From assembly GCA_900317325.1 (NCBI GenBank), contig ONGE01000002.1, forward strand, positions 1 through 64,000: 64,000 bases of DNA, in the 5' to 3' direction. This stretch comes from an uncultured Prevotellaceae bacterium. GTDB lineage: Bacteria > Bacteroidota > Bacteroidia > Bacteroidales > Muribaculaceae. How positions within the stretch are numbered: the stretch's first letter is position 1; every line of letters starts with the position of its first letter. Positions 9,188 through 17,668 of the stretch are shown piece by piece. The position numbers were made by a program, and so were the translations under genes. Under the pieces are notes generated by a model. The model was not told the DNA's origin and made no database searches. It saw nothing but the letters and a program-made list of their open reading frames with translations.

Positions 9188-10219
9188 ATGGATGACAAAC
9201 GACAGATGACGATGAAAGATATCGCTCGCGAACTGGGCGTATCGGTGGCCACCGTGTCACGTGCCTTGAGCGACAGTCCCAGCATCTCGCGGGAACGCCG
9301 ACAAGCCATTCAGCAGTATGCCAGGGAGCACAATTATTTCCCCAACGTGATTGCCGAGCAGTTGCGGCACAGCCGCCGCAATCCGTCGCGCGCCATCGGC
9401 GTGATCATGCCCGAAATGGTGCACTACTATTTCTCGTCTATTCTCGACGGCATCGAGACCGAAGCATCGGCACGCGGCTACCACCTCATCGTTGCCAAGA
9501 GCAACGAGAGCTATGCCCGCGAGGTGCAGATCTGCGAATCGATGCTTAAGAATAAGGTGTGCGGCATCATTGTCTCACAGGCCAAGGACACCGAGCAATA
9601 TGACCACTTCAAGCACTTGGAGGCCGCCGGCGTGCCGCTGGTTTTCTATGACCGCATCTGCCCCGCCCTGAATGCCAGCCGCGTGGTCGTCGACGACTAC
9701 ATGGGCACGATGAACGCCGTGTCACATCTCATTGAAACGGGTTGCAAGCGGATTGCCTTCTTCGGCACATCGATGAACATGATCATCGGCAAGAACCGCT
9801 TCAACGGCTACCGCGACGCCCTGTACAAGCACGGGCTCGAGCTGGACGAATCGCTGGTGCGCATCTGTGACAACCGCGCCGACGCCGAGCGCATCACCCC
9901 AGCGATGATGCGCACCGAAAACCGCCCCGACGCCTTCTTTGCCGTCAATGACGAGACGGCCATCGGCATCCTGTCGGTAGTGAAGCGCTTGGGCTTCGCC
10001 GTCCCCGACGACGTAAGCATCTGCGGCTTCACCAACGGTTTCAGGGCCACCGTGTGTGACCCGATGCTCACCACCGTCGAGCAACGCGGTTCCCAAGTGG
10101 GCAAGGAGGCCGCCGACATCCTCATCGGCCTGGTCGAAGGCACCCTTCCCGCCGACCACGCCGAGAAACGCATCGTCAAAACCCGCCTAGTCATCCGCGG
10201 CACCACCCGCCACCCCTAA
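9188..10219 (+). CDS. LacI-family transcriptional regulator
   Basis: The 343-residue protein has an N-terminal LacI helix-turn-helix and hinge at about residues 8-60 (MKDIARELGVSVATVSRALS). A periplasmic-binding-protein-like effector domain of about 280 residues follows (AIGVIMPEMVHYYFSSILDG; VCGIIVSQ; FFAVNDETAIGIL; SICGFTNG). ATG at 9188 was chosen because it leaves a complete HTH. It is transcribed divergently from the susCDEF-like operon, and a LacI-type operator sits in the shared gap, so it probably controls both itself and that operon in response to a sugar. The classic Bacteroides sus locus uses the membrane regulator SusR, so a cytoplasmic LacI regulator here is a different control design (inference). 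Confidence 0.93.
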   Translation: MDDKRQMTMKDIARELGVSVATVSRALSDSPSISRERRQAIQQYAREHNYFPNVIAEQLRHSRRNPSRAIGVIMPEMVHYYFSSILDGIETEASARGYHLIVAKSNESYAREVQICESMLKNKVCGIIVSQAKDTEQYDHFKHLEAAGVPLVFYDRICPALNASRVVVDDYMGTMNAVSHLIETGCKRIAFFGTSMNMIIGKNRFNGYRDALYKHGLELDESLVRICDNRADAERITPAMMRTENRPDAFFAVNDETAIGILSVVKRLGFAVPDDVSICGFTNGFRATVCDPMLTTVEQRGSQVGKEAADILIGLVEGTLPADHAEKRIVKTRLVIRGTTRHP

Positions 10220-10259
10220 CCCACCCCCACAAAACAATTTTTTAAAATCAAAACAATAA

Positions 10260-10290
10260 AAAAAGAAAACAATAAATACAATAAATACAA
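10260..10290 (+). repeat. Left arm of 31-bp inverted repeat around the GxxExxY gene
   Basis: The 31 bases beginning AAAAAGAAAACAATAAATAC are the reverse complement of 10749-10779 at 29 of 31 positions. The arm lies in the A-rich gap after the LacI gene. Confidence 0.8.
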
Positions 10291-10307
10291 ATTATAAATA
10301 GCTAACA

Positions 10308-10742
10308 ATGATAGATCTAGACTCTTTAAAGGACCACATTTTTGACATAGTGGGAGCTTTGTATGAAGTTCACACCGAACTGGGACCTGGTCTAAACGAA
10401 TACTGCTATCAGGAAGGGTTACGTTTACAATCTGAAGAACAAGGAATTTCATATCAAAAGGAACTAACCTTTCATCCTACTTACCATGGAAAAGAGATGG
10501 ATGCGGTGTATCGCGTTGATTTCTTGTGCAAGGGTGACATTGTTGTAGAATGCAAGTCGGTTGATGAACTTAATGGAGACATGAGGGCACAATTGTACAA
10601 CTATATGCGTTTACTCAAATGCCCATGTGGCATTATTGTAAACTTTGCCGGAAAGAAAGCTGATGTTGAAAGATATTTCTATGATGACCAAACGCATAAC
10701 ATCTTGACTGTAGATGGGCGCAGTGTGCATAGATACCGATAA
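10308..10742 (+). CDS. GxxExxY family protein
   Basis: The 144-residue protein carries the name-giving motif GLNEYCY inside GPGLNEYCYQEGL (residues ~26-38). The body is PD-(D/E)XK-nuclease-like in pattern: YRVDFLCKGDIVVECKSVD, with D, E and K spaced as in that fold. It ends in a family-typical piece, IIVNFAGKKADVERYFY. Its biological role is not established. It is much more AT-rich than its neighbours and is framed on both sides by a near-perfect 31-bp inverted repeat, which suggests acquisition as a unit. A nuclease-like activity is inference; family membership is firm. Confidence 0.88.
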   Translation: MIDLDSLKDHIFDIVGALYEVHTELGPGLNEYCYQEGLRLQSEEQGISYQKELTFHPTYHGKEMDAVYRVDFLCKGDIVVECKSVDELNGDMRAQLYNYMRLLKCPCGIIVNFAGKKADVERYFYDDQTHNILTVDGRSVHRYR

Positions 10743-10748
10743 TTAATA

Positions 10749-10779
10749 TTGTATTTATTGTACTTATTGTTTTCATTTT
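10749..10779 (-). repeat. Right arm of 31-bp inverted repeat around the GxxExxY gene
   Basis: This is the inverted copy of 10260-10290, with two mismatches. It begins 6 bp after the GxxExxY stop codon. The whole framed unit is 520 bp. Confidence 0.8.
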
Positions 10780-10819
10780 AGAACAAGTATTTAACAAACA
10801 GATTTATAGTCTTTTGAAT

Positions 10820-12283
10820 ATGGAGAGAATAAAGAAATTTTTAGTTGTTGTGATGGCCGTTGTGGCGCTGTGTGCCAGCGGCCAAGTGGACAGGCCTAAA
10901 TTGGTTGTGGGCCTGGTAGTGGATCAGATGAGGTGGGACTACCTCTATACCTACCAGTGGGGCGAGGGAGGTTTCAAGACCTTGCTCACCGACGGTTATC
11001 GGTGTAACAACACCATCATCGACTATGTGCCCACTGTCACCGCCTGTGGTCATGCGAGCATCTTCTCGGGCACGACACCCGCCTTTCACGGCATTGCCGG
11101 CAACAATTTCATGCTTGACGGCAAGAACGTGACAAGTGTGACGGACGATACCGAGCGTGGCGTCGGCGGCAACGACAAGACCCGCGGCAAGTCACCTCGC
11201 AACCTCATCACCACCAACATGGCCGACCAGCTGTACCTGGCCACCGACTTCAAGAGCCGCACCGTGGGCATCGCCCTCAAGGACCGCGCCTCCATCCTGC
11301 CCTCGGGCCACCACCCCATCGGCGCTTACTGGCTTGACAGGGACAGCAAGACGTTTGTCACCAGTACCTACTATATGGACAAATTGCCCAAATGGGTCGC
11401 TGACTTCAACAAGAAGTACCGCGATGAGCTCTCGATGGATCTCAGCTACTTGCCCATGGGTACAACGTTGACATTTGCCCTGGCCGAGCAGGCCATCATC
11501 AACGAGAAACTGGGACAGGGCGAGGCCACCGACATGCTCACCCTGAGCGTCTCCAACACCGACATGTGTGCCCATACCTACGGCAGTCATTCACCCAAAG
11601 TTGACGCCATCTACCATCAGCTTGACAAAGAACTCGCCCATTTTATCCAACTGCTGGATGAACGCATCGGGCGCGACAACTATCTGCTGTTCATCACCGC
11701 CGACCATGGTGGCACACACAGTTATCCCCGCATGACTGAACACGGTCTGCCCAGTGGCTGCGTGAGCAACTCCGCCTTTGTCAATGCCGCCAATGTCGAA
11801 CTCGAGAAACAGTTTGGTGTATCCAAACTGATCAAACAGAGCCTGGGATTCACTTACTATATCAACACCGAGGTCATCGACAGCGCTGGTCTTGACCATG
11901 GAGCGGTAACACGTGCCGCCTGCAAAGCCCTGATGAAGTCAGACGAAATTGAATGGGCCGTAGATGTCCGCAACATCGACAGCTACCCCGTGCCCACCAT
12001 CCTCAAGGAGCGCATCAAGCTGGGTTATTTCCCTGAACGCAGCGGCGAGATTTACGTCGTGCCCCGCACGGGATTCTATTCAGGCAGCACCGATGAAGCA
12101 GGCTCCAACCACGGCACCTGGAGCCAGAGCGATAGCCACATCCCGCTCATCTTCATGGGATGGCACATCACCCCCGGAGAGACGAGCCGCCTCACCCACA
12201 TGACCGACATCGCCGCCACCGTGTGTGCCATGCTTCATATCCAGGCTCCAAACGGCTGCATCGGCAATCCGATTTTTGAATAA
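10820..12283 (+). CDS. PafA-like alkaline phosphatase / phosphodiesterase superfamily protein
   Basis: ATG at 10820 is preferred over an in-frame TTG two codons upstream; the product has 487 residues. The signal peptide ends near CASGQ. The alkaline-phosphatase-superfamily core is visible: metal-binding Asp in LVVGLVVDQMRWDYL, nucleophile Thr within PTVTACGHASIFSGTTP, metal ligands in FITADHGGTHS (Asp and two His), and a further His in GSNHGTWS. It resembles the periplasmic phosphate-irrepressible PafA group and should release phosphate from monoesters in the periplasm. The exact substrate cannot be read from sequence. It sits between the GxxExxY unit and the second SusC/SusD pair, with 192 bp before SusC, so co-regulation with that pair is uncertain. 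Confidence 0.88.
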   Translation: MERIKKFLVVVMAVVALCASGQVDRPKLVVGLVVDQMRWDYLYTYQWGEGGFKTLLTDGYRCNNTIIDYVPTVTACGHASIFSGTTPAFHGIAGNNFMLDGKNVTSVTDDTERGVGGNDKTRGKSPRNLITTNMADQLYLATDFKSRTVGIALKDRASILPSGHHPIGAYWLDRDSKTFVTSTYYMDKLPKWVADFNKKYRDELSMDLSYLPMGTTLTFALAEQAIINEKLGQGEATDMLTLSVSNTDMCAHTYGSHSPKVDAIYHQLDKELAHFIQLLDERIGRDNYLLFITADHGGTHSYPRMTEHGLPSGCVSNSAFVNAANVELEKQFGVSKLIKQSLGFTYYINTEVIDSAGLDHGAVTRAACKALMKSDEIEWAVDVRNIDSYPVPTILKERIKLGYFPERSGEIYVVPRTGFYSGSTDEAGSNHGTWSQSDSHIPLIFMGWHITPGETSRLTHMTDIAATVCAMLHIQAPNGCIGNPIFE

Positions 12284-12349
12284 TTGAGACAAAAACTACA
12301 ATAAAACACATTTTTTGCAATTATTGTTTACAATTTTAAAAAATTGTAG

Positions 12350-12357
12350 TAATTTTG
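12350..12357 (+). promoter_or_regulatory. Promoter -7 box for the second SusCD pair
   Basis: TAATTTTG fits TAnnTTTG and lies 118 bp before the susC-like ATG. A TTG at 12324-12326 is 23 bp upstream, slightly farther than usual. Confidence 0.45.
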
Positions 12358-12475
12358 TAGCATTCTTGGTCTAAACCCTCCCTTCACAAGTGCCATGACA
12401 ATTACCATGGACGTATTTTTTGTATTGTATCTGCTCAAATAATTAATTTATTATCACAATATTAACTAAAAACCT

Positions 12476-15400
12476 ATGCGTATGAAAAGATTCTATTCAT
12501 TGCTTGCAGGTTTGCTGCTGATATCCACAGCGGCACTTGCACAGGTCACTGTCCACGGCACCGTGGTCGCTGCCAGCGACAACGAGCCTATTATCGGTGC
12601 GACTGTCACCGTTGTGGGCACCAAGACAGTGACGGCCACCGATCTGGACGGCCACTTTACTGTAACTGTGCCTAATGCAAACAGTCAACTGTACATCACG
12701 TTTATCGGTATGGCTCCTGCCACAGTGAAGGCCGAAAACGGTATGACAGTGGAACTTTACAGCAACACCCAGGACCTCGACGAGGTGGTGGTAGTTGCCT
12801 ATGGTACTGCCAAGAAGAGCGAGCTCACCGGTGCAGTGTCACAGGTGACGTCTCAACAGATTGAGGCCCGCCCCGTGACCAGTGTCACCTCGGCACTGGA
12901 GGGCACCACGACCGGTCTGGTGGTCAACTCGACCTACGGCCAGCCCGGTAGCGACGCCTCGATCCGCATCCGTGGTTTTGCCTCGATCAACGGTAGCAAC
13001 GAGCCCCTGTATGTCATCGACGGTGTACCCTTCGGTGGCAACATCAGTGACTTGAACAGCGCCGATATCGAGAGCATCACCGTGTTGAAGGATGCAACTT
13101 CGGCAGCCCTGTACGGCAACCGTGCCGGTAATGGTGTTATCATGATCAACACCAAGAAAGGCCGCAACGACAAGGCCCGCATCAACGCATCGGTCATGAT
13201 GGGTACCTACAACCGTGGTATCCCCGAGTATGACCGCATGGATGCCTACCAGTGGATGAACGCCATGATGCAGAGCTACGTGCGCGAGTTCTACACCGCC
13301 GGCAACAGCGGTGGCAATACACTCAGTTGGGAGCAAGCCATGACCAAAGCCAACCAGGAGATTATCGGTTCCTATCTGCACTACAACATCTTCGATCAGC
13401 CCGGCGAGAACCTGTTCAATGGCTACAAGCTGAGGAGTGATGCAAAGATCAAGAGCGAGATTGCCGGTGACCTTGACTGGTACAAGGCTGCTATCCGCAG
13501 CGGTTTCCGCCAGGAATATAACATCAGTGGCGATGGTGGCACCAAGAACGCCAACTACTACCTGGGTGTAGGTTACACCAAGGAGGATGGTTACACCAAG
13601 GAGTCTGGCTTTGAGCGCATCAGTGGTCGCGCACGCGTCAACCTGGAACCCAAGACCTGGTTCAAGATCGGTTTGAACCTTGCCGGTTCTCACCAGCTCA
13701 CCAACTTCCACAGCGACAGCGAGAACAGCTACAAGAACGCCTTCAGCTACTGCCGCAACATCGCGCCTATCTATCCTGTCTATCTGCACGACTTGAGCTC
13801 ACCTAATGGTGACTACGTTCTGGACGAGGTGGGCAAGAAGATCTATGACAGCGGTGAAGAATATACCCGTCCCCAGTATCCTGGCCGCCACTACCTGTGG
13901 GAGACCGACCTGGATATGGACAAGACCTACCGTAACACCTTGGATGGTCAGGGCTATTTCACCTTCGTGCTGCCTTATGGATTCGATCTCACTTTGAACG
14001 CCGACTTGAATGTGCGCAACACCGAGAACCGCGAGTATGACAATGCCATCATCGGTGACGGTATGGGTAACAATGCCCGCACCAAGCGCACCATCTATCG
14101 TTACAAGAACTTCACCCTCCAGCAATTGTTGAACTGGAACCAGACCTATGCCGATCGCCATGCATTTGAGGTGCTGCTGGGTCATGAGAACTACTACTAC
14201 AAGTACAACTACCTGTATGGTTTCAAGGCTAACGAGACCCTGGCCGGCCACATCGACATGATCAACTTCTCGGACATCCAGAACCTGTATGACTACGAGA
14301 ACAACGACCGCAGGGAGAGCTACCTGGGCCGTGTGCGCTATGTCTTGGACAACAAGTATTCGGTTGAAGGCACCTTCCGTCGTGACGGTAGCTCACGCTT
14401 CCATCCCGACCACCGCTGGGGTAACTTCTACAGCATCGGTGCCAGCTGGATCCTGAGCCGCGAGGAGTTCATCCGCAAGTATGACTGGATCAACAACCTG
14501 AAGTTCCGCGCCGCCTATGGTGAGGCCGCTAACGACCGTGCCGCTGACTATTACAGCTACATGGCACTGTATGACATCACCGTCAATGGTGGTATGGGTG
14601 CTCTGGTAAAGAGCCAGTTGACCAACGAGCTCCTCAGTTGGGAGTCGGTAAGGAACCTGAGCGTCGGTCTTGAGGGCCGTCTGTTCAACCGTCTGAACTT
14701 CAGCATCGAGTACTTCTCCAAGGGCTCGCACGACCTGATCTTCAGCCTCAACCAGCCGCTGTCGGCCGGTGCTACCAGCACCAGCAGTGCAGTATCGCAG
14801 GTACAGGTGAACCTGGGTAACATGGTGAACCGCGGTTTTGAGTTCTCGGCCGATGCCGACATTGTCAAGACCAGGGACTTCCGCTTCAACTTGGGTCTGA
14901 ACCTGACCTACTTGAAGAACAAGATCACCAAGATGCCGGACATCTACAACGTTGGTGACGAGAAGGATGAGTACACTGCAGGTTTGCAGAGCGGTCAGTA
15001 CAACTACCGCAAGGGTCACTCGATGTACTCCTTCTACACCTATACCTATAAGGGCATCGATGACATGACCGGTAGGGCTCTCTACACCTTCAACGATCAT
15101 GACTTCTATGTACCCGGCATGGTGAAGAGCGATGAGGACATCACCAATCGCGAGGCAATTCCCGCCGGAGAGTATGTTGTTATCGACGGCGTTCCCTATG
15201 TTTACAAGCCCGCTACCTATGGTAAGCGCGAGTGGCACGGCTCTGCAGTGCCCAAGTTGTATGGTAGCTTCAATCCCACGATTGACATCAAGGACTTCAC
15301 GCTGGCCGCTATCTTCTCATTCCAGTTGGGTGGCAAGTGTGTCGACTGGACCTACCAGAGCTTGACCTCGATGGGTGGTACTCCCAGCGCACTTCACGCC

Positions 15401-15829
15401 GACCTGACCAATGCCTGGACCAAGGACCTCGACGGCAAGGTTGTTACTTACACCGAAGACCAGCTCAAGTCCATGACCGTGGGTACTGGTGATAATGCCT
15501 ACGTGAACTATCCCGCCAGCCGCCTCGATCCCAATGGCACTCCCGCAGTGTTCTCGGGTGACAACAGCTATAACAGCGCAACCAGCGATCGCTACATCAC
15601 CTCGTCGAACTACTTCATCGTTAAGAATATCGGTGTCACCTACCGCCTGCCGCGTTTCATCTTGAACAAGATTGGTTTCACCAACATCTCGCTCTCGGCC
15701 ACCGTCGAGAACCTGTACACCAAGACTGCCCGCAAGGGTATGAACGCACAGCAGAACTTCAGCGGTTACGTGGGTGACTACATGGTAACTCCGCGCGTAT
15801 TCTCGTTCGGTTTGAAGTTTGGCTTCTAA
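12476..15829 (+). CDS. SusC/RagA TonB-dependent transporter (second locus)
   Basis: A 1117-residue outer-membrane transporter. It has a signal peptide ending at TAALAQ, a carboxypeptidase-regulatory-like domain (about 25-105: VTVHGTVVAASDNEPIIGA), and a plug with IRIRGFASINGSNEPLYVID and SAALYGNRAGNGVIMINTKK. A long barrel follows and ends PRVFSFGLKFGF. It forms a two-gene unit with the SusD homologue 53 bp downstream. No SusE/F or hydrolase is next to it, so the glycan or glycopeptide it imports cannot be guessed. It is only distantly related to the SusC at 5755-8892. Confidence 0.95.
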   Translation: MRMKRFYSLLAGLLLISTAALAQVTVHGTVVAASDNEPIIGATVTVVGTKTVTATDLDGHFTVTVPNANSQLYITFIGMAPATVKAENGMTVELYSNTQDLDEVVVVAYGTAKKSELTGAVSQVTSQQIEARPVTSVTSALEGTTTGLVVNSTYGQPGSDASIRIRGFASINGSNEPLYVIDGVPFGGNISDLNSADIESITVLKDATSAALYGNRAGNGVIMINTKKGRNDKARINASVMMGTYNRGIPEYDRMDAYQWMNAMMQSYVREFYTAGNSGGNTLSWEQAMTKANQEIIGSYLHYNIFDQPGENLFNGYKLRSDAKIKSEIAGDLDWYKAAIRSGFRQEYNISGDGGTKNANYYLGVGYTKEDGYTKESGFERISGRARVNLEPKTWFKIGLNLAGSHQLTNFHSDSENSYKNAFSYCRNIAPIYPVYLHDLSSPNGDYVLDEVGKKIYDSGEEYTRPQYPGRHYLWETDLDMDKTYRNTLDGQGYFTFVLPYGFDLTLNADLNVRNTENREYDNAIIGDGMGNNARTKRTIYRYKNFTLQQLLNWNQTYADRHAFEVLLGHENYYYKYNYLYGFKANETLAGHIDMINFSDIQNLYDYENNDRRESYLGRVRYVLDNKYSVEGTFRRDGSSRFHPDHRWGNFYSIGASWILSREEFIRKYDWINNLKFRAAYGEAANDRAADYYSYMALYDITVNGGMGALVKSQLTNELLSWESVRNLSVGLEGRLFNRLNFSIEYFSKGSHDLIFSLNQPLSAGATSTSSAVSQVQVNLGNMVNRGFEFSADADIVKTRDFRFNLGLNLTYLKNKITKMPDIYNVGDEKDEYTAGLQSGQYNYRKGHSMYSFYTYTYKGIDDMTGRALYTFNDHDFYVPGMVKSDEDITNREAIPAGEYVVIDGVPYVYKPATYGKREWHGSAVPKLYGSFNPTIDIKDFTLAAIFSFQLGGKCVDWTYQSLTSMGGTPSALHADLTNAWTKDLDGKVVTYTEDQLKSMTVGTGDNAYVNYPASRLDPNGTPAVFSGDNSYNSATSDRYITSSNYFIVKNIGVTYRLPRFILNKIGFTNISLSATVENLYTKTARKGMNAQQNFSGYVGDYMVTPRVFSFGLKFGF

Positions 15830-15882
15830 TCGCTCAGCTTACCTACTTAACAATCGTTACATACATTAAAACAGATAATATT

Positions 15883-17448
15883 ATGAAGATTTTAAAATAT
15901 TTCCTGATTGCAGGTATTGTTGCGCTGGGCTTGTCCTCATGTTCTAAAGACTATCTGGACACCGCGCCTACTGCCGAGACCGGTACTGCAACCGCATTCG
16001 AGACAACCGAAAACGTTAAGCTGGCCATCAATGGCTGCGCCCGTGTGATGATGAACCAGTACCTGAGCACGCAGGGTATGTGCGGCGAGGGTTGCATCAA
16101 GATGTGGTACGGCAATTATCCCGGTCAGGACTTCTTTGTGAACCTCCCCGGTTGGGCATCGCTGATCAACCAAAACGTGCACGACACGCCCAACAGCCTC
16201 TACACCTACTATCCCTGGTTCTACTACTACAAGCTCATCAGCAACGCCAACAGTGTCATCCTGCACGTTGACGACGCCGAAGGCATCGAGGCCGACAAGC
16301 AGTTCCTCAAAGCTCAGGGCTTGACTTTCCGTGCCTATGCCTACATGATGCTGGCTCAGATTTATTGCAAGCGTTGGGTGGATTCCGACAATGGCAACTG
16401 CCCTGGTCTTGTACTCCGTCTGGACGAGAGCGTGGGCGACCTGCCGCTGACATCGCTGGCCGATGCCTATGCACAGATCTATGCCGACCTTGATGAGGCC
16501 ATCAAGCTCTATCAGGAATCCGGCCGTAACCGTGGTGCCGACGAGTTCTTCCTGCCCGACATCGAGGTAGCCTATGCAACCTATGCCCGTGCAGCCCTCA
16601 ACCGCTGTGACTGGAGCAACGCTTCCAAGTATGCCAAGCTGGCTCGCGCCAATTACCCGCTGATGAGCACCACCGAGTTGCTGAGCGACGGTTTCTGCAC
16701 TCACAACAGCGAGTGGATCTGGGGCGGCTACAGCGCTAGCGACCAGACGCTGTACTACTACAGCTACCATGCTTACATTGCCTATAACAGTAACGCCGGT
16801 AACGTGCGCAACTATCCCAAGTGCATCAACAGGGAGTTGTTTGAGAAGATTCCCGTAACCGACGTTCGTCGCCAGTGGTGGCTCGATCCCACGGGCTACA
16901 CCTACACCACCACGACTGGTGTGGCTGCCAACAGCACCCAGTTGGCTAAGGATACCCGCGCCAATTATCCCGACCTGCTGAGCAATGCCACCGTATATGC
17001 CTACATGCAGTTCAAGGTACGTTGCAACGACACCCCGGGTGTTGGTGAACTGAACAACTTCCGCTCCAGCGAGATGCTGCTCATCGAGGCCGAGGCCGAG
17101 TACATGCTCAACAACGCCAGTGCTGCACAGGCCGCACTCGTTGCCCTGAACAAGACTTCGGGCCGTGACCCCGAGTACAGCTGCAACAAGACTGGTGCCG
17201 ATCTGCTCAACGAGATCAAGCTCTATCGCCGCATTGAGCTGTGGGGCGAAGGCTTCGACTGGTTCGACCTGAAGCGCTGGAAAGACACCCTCGTCCGTCA
17301 CACCTACGAGGACGGCGGCAACTTCCTGGCTACGCTGGCTGTAACCATCAAGCCCGAGGAGAAGAACGAGTGGCGTTATGTGATTCCGACCCGCGAGACC
17401 GACTACAACAAGGCTGTCCGCGACGGTGTCATCACCCCCGCCGATTAA
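15883..17448 (+). CDS. SusD/RagB-family lipoprotein (second locus)
   Basis: A 521-residue lipoprotein with lipobox Cys20 (ALGLSSC) followed by SKDYLDTAPT, the common SusD N-terminus. SusD features include KAQGLTFRAYAYMMLAQIYC in the TPR region and the C-terminal segment ELWGEGFDWFDLKRWKDTLV. It is the partner of the preceding SusC-like transporter and binds its substrate at the cell surface. A strong intrinsic terminator follows at 17506, which closes the two-gene operon. Confidence 0.94.
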   Translation: MKILKYFLIAGIVALGLSSCSKDYLDTAPTAETGTATAFETTENVKLAINGCARVMMNQYLSTQGMCGEGCIKMWYGNYPGQDFFVNLPGWASLINQNVHDTPNSLYTYYPWFYYYKLISNANSVILHVDDAEGIEADKQFLKAQGLTFRAYAYMMLAQIYCKRWVDSDNGNCPGLVLRLDESVGDLPLTSLADAYAQIYADLDEAIKLYQESGRNRGADEFFLPDIEVAYATYARAALNRCDWSNASKYAKLARANYPLMSTTELLSDGFCTHNSEWIWGGYSASDQTLYYYSYHAYIAYNSNAGNVRNYPKCINRELFEKIPVTDVRRQWWLDPTGYTYTTTTGVAANSTQLAKDTRANYPDLLSNATVYAYMQFKVRCNDTPGVGELNNFRSSEMLLIEAEAEYMLNNASAAQAALVALNKTSGRDPEYSCNKTGADLLNEIKLYRRIELWGEGFDWFDLKRWKDTLVRHTYEDGGNFLATLAVTIKPEEKNEWRYVIPTRETDYNKAVRDGVITPAD

Positions 17449-17505
17449 AAGACCATTATTTTCAGACAACAGACACAACCTGTTGACAACTGAAACAACC
17501 TGATC

Positions 17506-17545
17506 AATCAGTGCCGACGCATCCCCGCGCCGGCACTGATTTTCT
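17506..17545 (+). terminator. Terminator of the second susCD operon
   Basis: AATCAGTGCCG and CGGCACTGATT form an 11-bp perfect stem that closes a smaller CGC/GCG stem. TTTTC follows. Confidence 0.8.
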
Positions 17546-17619
17546 TAATACACCCGGTAATAATAAAAAACATCGGATGAAAAACAGGGGAAATAACGTC
17601 TTCATTAACGAGAAAAGTG

Positions 17620-17627
17620 TATCTTTG
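17620..17627 (+). promoter_or_regulatory. Promoter -7 box for aminopeptidase P
   Basis: TATCTTTG, a perfect TAnnTTTG match, lies 41 bp before the ATG at 17669. The -33 element is not clear. Confidence 0.6.
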
Positions 17628-17668
17628 CGATTCAATAATTTGAAAACCAACAAAAACAAATATTAACA

